From Halorarius litoreus (GTDB taxonomy: Archaea > Halobacteriota > Halobacteria > Halobacteriales > Haloarculaceae), in the NCBI RefSeq assembly GCF_024362405.1, contig NZ_CP101454.1, forward strand, positions 186,001 to 250,000: a stretch of DNA of 64,000 nt, in the 5' to 3' direction. The translations under genes and the position numbers were made by a program. Each line of letters begins with the position of its first letter. Within the stretch, counting starts at the first letter, position 1. Positions 61,010 through 64,000 of the stretch are shown one piece after another. Under the pieces are notes generated by a model. That model saw only the letters and a list, made by a program, of their open reading frames with translations. It was not told where the DNA came from and ran no database searches.

Positions 61010-61759
61010 GTGTTCCGGGTCGACCCTCACGTCAAGATACTCGACGAGCGCGTCGTCGACCGGGCCAAACGGCGCGGGCTCGACGCGCTGGTCTACGCCC
61101 CGCACTTCGTTCGGCTCCCCGAGATCCGCGCCCGAGCGCGCCGATTCACCGACGACGAACTGCTGGTGGTACCGGCCCGCGAGGTGTTCACTGGCTCGTG
61201 GCGTGACCGCAAACACGTCCTCGCGCTCGGCCTCTCGGAGCCGGTGCCCGACTTCATCACGCTCGACGGCGCGTTCGCGGAGTTCGAGCGACAGGATGCG
61301 ACCGTGCTCGTCCCGCACCCCGAGTTCGCGACCGTCAGCCTCGGCATCGAGGAGATAGAGACGTACGGGGACCGCGTCCACGGCGTCGAGACGTACAACC
61401 CCAAACACCGCCAGCTCCACAACGACCGCGCGAAGGAGGTCGCCCGCGAGACCGGCCTCCCGGCGTTCGGGTCGTCGTACGCGCACCTCCGTGGCACCAT
61501 CGGCGAGGTGTGGACCGAGTTCGAAGCCCAACCGACGACGGCAGAGGCGGTCGCCGAACTGTTCCGCGAGGGCGCACCCCGGCGGGTGTTCCACCGCTCC
61601 GGCGTGGGCCACCACCTGCGTCGCCACGCGGAGTTCGCCCACCTCGGCTACGAGAACACGTGGAAGAAGATCGACCGCCTGTTCCTCTCGGGGACCGAGC
61701 CGACCCACCCGCGACAGGTCGCCTACGAGGGGCGGTTCGACGACGTCTCCTGTTACTGA
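61010..61759 (+). CDS. PHP-domain protein
   Basis: A 249-aa PHP-superfamily metal-dependent phosphoesterase. The first metal site is reduced to FRVDPHVKILDERVVDRAKR; PVPAREVF-like VVPAREVFTG, LVPHPEF and GVETYNPKHRQLHNDRAKEV are the later sites, and LPAFGSSYAHLRGTIGEVW the last. The substrate is unknown. GTG start giving FRVDPHVKIL; the spacer upstream does not contain other in-frame starts. Convergent with the DUF457 gene. Confidence 0.75.
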   Translation: MFRVDPHVKILDERVVDRAKRRGLDALVYAPHFVRLPEIRARARRFTDDELLVVPAREVFTGSWRDRKHVLALGLSEPVPDFITLDGAFAEFERQDATVLVPHPEFATVSLGIEEIETYGDRVHGVETYNPKHRQLHNDRAKEVARETGLPAFGSSYAHLRGTIGEVWTEFEAQPTTAEAVAELFREGAPRRVFHRSGVGHHLRRHAEFAHLGYENTWKKIDRLFLSGTEPTHPRQVAYEGRFDDVSCY

Positions 61760-61770
61760 GACGGCCGACC

Positions 61771-62298
61771 TCACCGAAGGGTTGCGGTCCGGTTCGCCAC
61801 GTCGGCGATCGAGGGGTCGAACGGGAGCGCCGAGATGACGGTGTCGATGGCGCCCGGCGCGACGTGGATGAGGAGCGCGGCGATTGCGAGTTCGAAGACG
61901 GTGACGACGATGGTCACGGCGTTGGCGTACGTCGAGGAGGTCGTGACGCCCGTCGGCGAGCCGAACTCCTTGCTCCACAGCGGATAGAACAGCGCGATGC
62001 CGCGCTTGCTCCCGAGCATGTCGAGGACGTAGTGGGTGAGCACACCGATCCAGACGAACCGGAGGTTGCCGAAGTAGATGGGGTACGCGAGGAACAGCGC
62101 CAGCACCGGGAGGTTGTGGAGCGTCTTGCGGTGTTTCCCGAACGCGGTGTCGACGTCCGGAAACAGCGCCCCGAGCGTGATGGGGATGAGCACCTGCGCG
62201 ATGGTGACGAACGTGTCGACGTTGCCGGCCGGTTCGATGACGTAGCCGAGCCCGATACCCAGCAGGACGGCGTTGAGCACGTGACCCTCTTTGTTCAT
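61771..62298 (-). CDS. Membrane-bound metal-dependent hydrolase (DUF457/YdjM-like)
   Basis: A 175-aa membrane protein. MNKEGHVLNAVLLGIGLGYV holds the first His. DVDTAFGKHRKTLHNLPVLA provides the D-x-D and HRxxxHN motif typical of DUF457. IGVLTHYVLDMLGSKRGIALFYPLW gives the third HxxxD site. Such proteins are predicted metal-dependent membrane hydrolases; the substrate is unknown. Confidence 0.88.
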   Translation of the reverse strand: MNKEGHVLNAVLLGIGLGYVIEPAGNVDTFVTIAQVLIPITLGALFPDVDTAFGKHRKTLHNLPVLALFLAYPIYFGNLRFVWIGVLTHYVLDMLGSKRGIALFYPLWSKEFGSPTGVTTSSTYANAVTIVVTVFELAIAALLIHVAPGAIDTVISALPFDPSIADVANRTATLR

Positions 62299-62353
62299 CT
62301 ACCCGGGGCGACGGCGGGCACCCTTACAAGGGTTGTTGCCGCGGCACCCCGGT

Positions 62354-63330
62354 TCAGGAGGGCGGATCGATGTCGTCCTCTTCGAGCGGGTTGACGCGGC
62401 CGGTCGCCCGCTCCTGCAGCTTGTCGACCGACTGCTGGAGCCGCGTCCCGACGTCGAGCGACCGCTTGGTCATGATGACGGTCGACCCCGCACGCTCGGC
62501 GACCGTCTCGGGGATCGTCCCGAAGAGGAACTTCTGGAACACGCCCTCGCGGGTCGCGCCGATGATGGTCAAATCGTGGTTCGCGCTCTCGGCGACGAGC
62601 GCGCCCACGACGTCGTCGTCCTCCAGCAGGATGGTCTCGCAGTCGACGCCCGGTACGGAGTCGCGGGCGGTGTCGAGCATCTCCTGGGCGTATTCGCGTG
62701 CCTCTTCGGAGGCGCCCGGCGCGCGGACGTACACGGGGTGGAGCGTCGCGCCGGTCTCCCCGGCGATGGCGGCCGCGGTCTCGATGGCGAGTGCCGCGTG
62801 CGGGCCGCCCGCCGTGGGGAGGAGGATGGGGTCGACGACGCCGTCGGCGTCCATCCCGATCTTCTCGACGAAGACGTCACCGCCGGCCTCGGTGACGATG
62901 CGGTCGACGTTGCTCCCGAGGACGGCGTCTCGGCGGTGGGTTCGCCGCCCCTTCCAGCCGACGACGACCGCGTCGCTGTCGTGCTGGATGATGGTGTTCA
63001 GGATGGCCGCCGCGGCGTTGTGGCCGATACGTATCGTCCCGCTGACGGGGACGCCGCGGGGATGTCGAGGACGGGATAGATGAACCGGAAGAACCACTCG
63101 GAGAAGCTCGCGAGGTAGAACGCGGCGCTGGCGGGGTAGCCGAGGATCATCGTCCACCCCATAATGTAGGTGAGGTTCGAGTCGAACGTGTTGGCGACGA
63201 ACATGTAGCCGCCGCCGCTCTCCTGGTAGATGGAGGAGAACTCGACGTAGGCGGCGGCGGTGAACCCCGCGACGACCGCCGCGAGGAGGAACGAGCCGAT
63301 GGCGACGGCGCATCGTTCGCTCCCGGTTCG
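62354..63330 (-). pseudogene. Decayed APC-transporter / UspA fusion gene
   Basis: Two remnants in different frames. The upstream piece (about 63060-63330) encodes part of an APC-type amino acid permease: FTAAAYVEFSSIYQESGGGY, then NLTYIMGWTMILGYPASAAF, then YLASFSEWFFRFIYPVL. The downstream piece (62354 to about 63045) encodes a UspA domain: SGTIRIGHNAAAAILNTIIQ, then SDAVVVGWKGRR, then TIIGATREGVFQKFLFGTIP. In intact haloarchaeal genes, as I know them, the permease (~450 aa) precedes the UspA part in one frame. Here the start, first helix and most of the transporter are gone and the frame shifts at the junction. No ATG or GTG opens the UspA part, so it is probably dead. The upstream edge is approximate. 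Confidence 0.8.
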
Positions 63331-63402
63331 GACATACCCTGTAACCCGACACCCAGATGATATGAACTCCCCCACGGTGGTGCCGGAAGCGACTTCGGGG
63401 CG

Positions 63403-63927
63403 CTACGGCACCGACTGCCGCTCGACCGCCACCAGCACGTCTTCGAGCGCCTGCCGCGCGGTGTGCTCCTTGATTTCGAGGCGGGAGCCGTCGAACTGGT
63501 ACCGTTCTACTGTCGTGTACGTCTCGCCGGTGCCCCACTCGCCCCGGTACGCCACACCGATGTAGACCGTCCCGACGGGCTTCTCCTTCGAGCCGCCAGC
63601 TGGCCCAGCGATACCCGTGGTGGCGACCCCCCACGTCGTCCCGGCGGTGTCACGCGCGCCAGCGGCCATCTGCCGGGCGACGGGTTCGGAGACCGCACCC
63701 TCGCTGTCGAGCGACTCGCGGGAGACGCCCAGCAGTTCCATCTTCGCGTCGTACGAGTAGGTGCAGAGCGCCCGGTCGACGTAGTCCGAGGAGCCCGGCA
63801 CGTCCGTCAGCAGGGAGCCGATGAGCCCCCCGGTGCAGGACTCGGCCGTGGCGATGGTTGCGCCGGTCTCGCGGAGGGCGTCGCCGATGCGTTCCTCGAC
63901 GGGTGGGTCGGTGGCGAACTCGCGCAT
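63403..63927 (-). CDS. CinA-type nicotinamide mononucleotide amidohydrolase
   Basis: A 174-aa protein of the CinA C-terminal family (PncC), which deamidates NMN in pyridine nucleotide recycling. The signature TAESCTGGLIGSLLTDVPGSS is split over the N-terminal third (AESCTGG-x-[IL]), followed by YSYDAKMELLGVSRESL and VATTGIAGPAGGSKEKPVGT. The competence-damage N-terminal domain is absent, which is usual for this stand-alone form. ATG start at MREFATDPP. Confidence 0.9.
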   Translation of the reverse strand: MREFATDPPVEERIGDALRETGATIATAESCTGGLIGSLLTDVPGSSDYVDRALCTYSYDAKMELLGVSRESLDSEGAVSEPVARQMAAGARDTAGTTWGVATTGIAGPAGGSKEKPVGTVYIGVAYRGEWGTGETYTTVERYQFDGSRLEIKEHTARQALEDVLVAVERQSVP

Positions 63928-63982
63928 GGAGGGGTGGTGGACGCGCGGGCGCTTGAAACCACGCGGCGCTCGGTCGAGGGCG

Positions 63983-64000
63983 TCAGGGGATCAGCCCGAG
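63983..64000 (-). CDS. Possible 3' end of a gene running off the window
   Basis: The frame ends LGLIP then TGA. Only the last few codons are visible, so no product can be named. The 55-base space to cinA is normal for consecutive genes on this strand. Confidence 0.3.
   Translation of the reverse strand, partial: LGLIP

Overview
This window is a stretch of haloarchaeal (class Halobacteria) chromosome. The evidence is high GC with strong G/C bias at codon third positions, very acidic proteins throughout, and archaea-specific genes: sn-glycerol-1-phosphate dehydrogenase, aCPSF1-type KH/beta-CASP RNase, FtsZ1, SecE plus Spt5/NusG, archaeal D-aminoacyl-tRNA deacylase, and diphthamide synthase. 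Haloarchaeal signatures are also present: the PurN-PurH and FolC-FolP fusions, a HalOD1 protein, a Bat-type HTH regulator and Tat-exported lipoproteins. The genus cannot be fixed from the sequence alone. Most genes are housekeeping. I saw no rRNA, tRNA, CRISPR array, replication origin or complete insertion sequence.

Layout. 1-5.4 kb: a tight minus-strand lysine operon (succinylated DAP pathway), dapA-dapB-dapD-lysA-dapF-dapE, with dapE cut by the window edge. 5.4-6.1 kb: a large palindromic non-coding repeat. 6.1-11.2 kb: NYN protein, phosphoribosyltransferase, TVP38 membrane protein, then divergent purine genes purB and purNH. 11.3-24 kb: HAD phosphatase, CNNM/CBS protein, fused folCP, glycosyltransferase, a second copy of the repeat, an S9 peptidase, an M48 peptidase, a degenerate Nudix protein, egsA, a MaoC-like protein, an alpha/beta hydrolase and an epimerase. 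24-30 kb: glutamate synthase gltB, HalOD1 and Bat-like regulatory proteins.

30.0-31.0 kb is the one clearly accessory patch. It is an AT-rich segment of about 1 kb flanked by direct copies of the last 28 bases of proS, which looks like a small integrated element. It carries one unrecognised 170-aa protein. 31-35 kb: proS, a Pro-rich 18-codon mini-ORF, DUF2061, azlCD and a cupin. 35-50 kb: aCPSF1 with a long structured leader, DsbA/DsbB, endonuclease III, VIT-like/DUF211, an NDH-2-like flavoprotein, a coiled-coil protein, SppA, DUF373, dph6 and a sugar nucleotidyltransferase. 50-54 kb: a DUF5788-polX-lipoprotein-Mut7C operon, then dtdA. 55-60 kb: ftsZ1, a secreted beta-helix surface protein, and secE-nusG. 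60-64 kb: a Tat-exported His/Cys-rich protein, zinc-finger and PHP proteins, a decayed APC-transporter/UspA pseudogene, and cinA.

The most unusual items are three: the proS-flanked element; the two covarying palindromic repeats; and several short upstream reading frames in leaders or promoters (aCPSF1, the coiled-coil protein, the surface protein, and the mini-ORF near proS). None of these is confirmed. Each rests on sequence inspection only.
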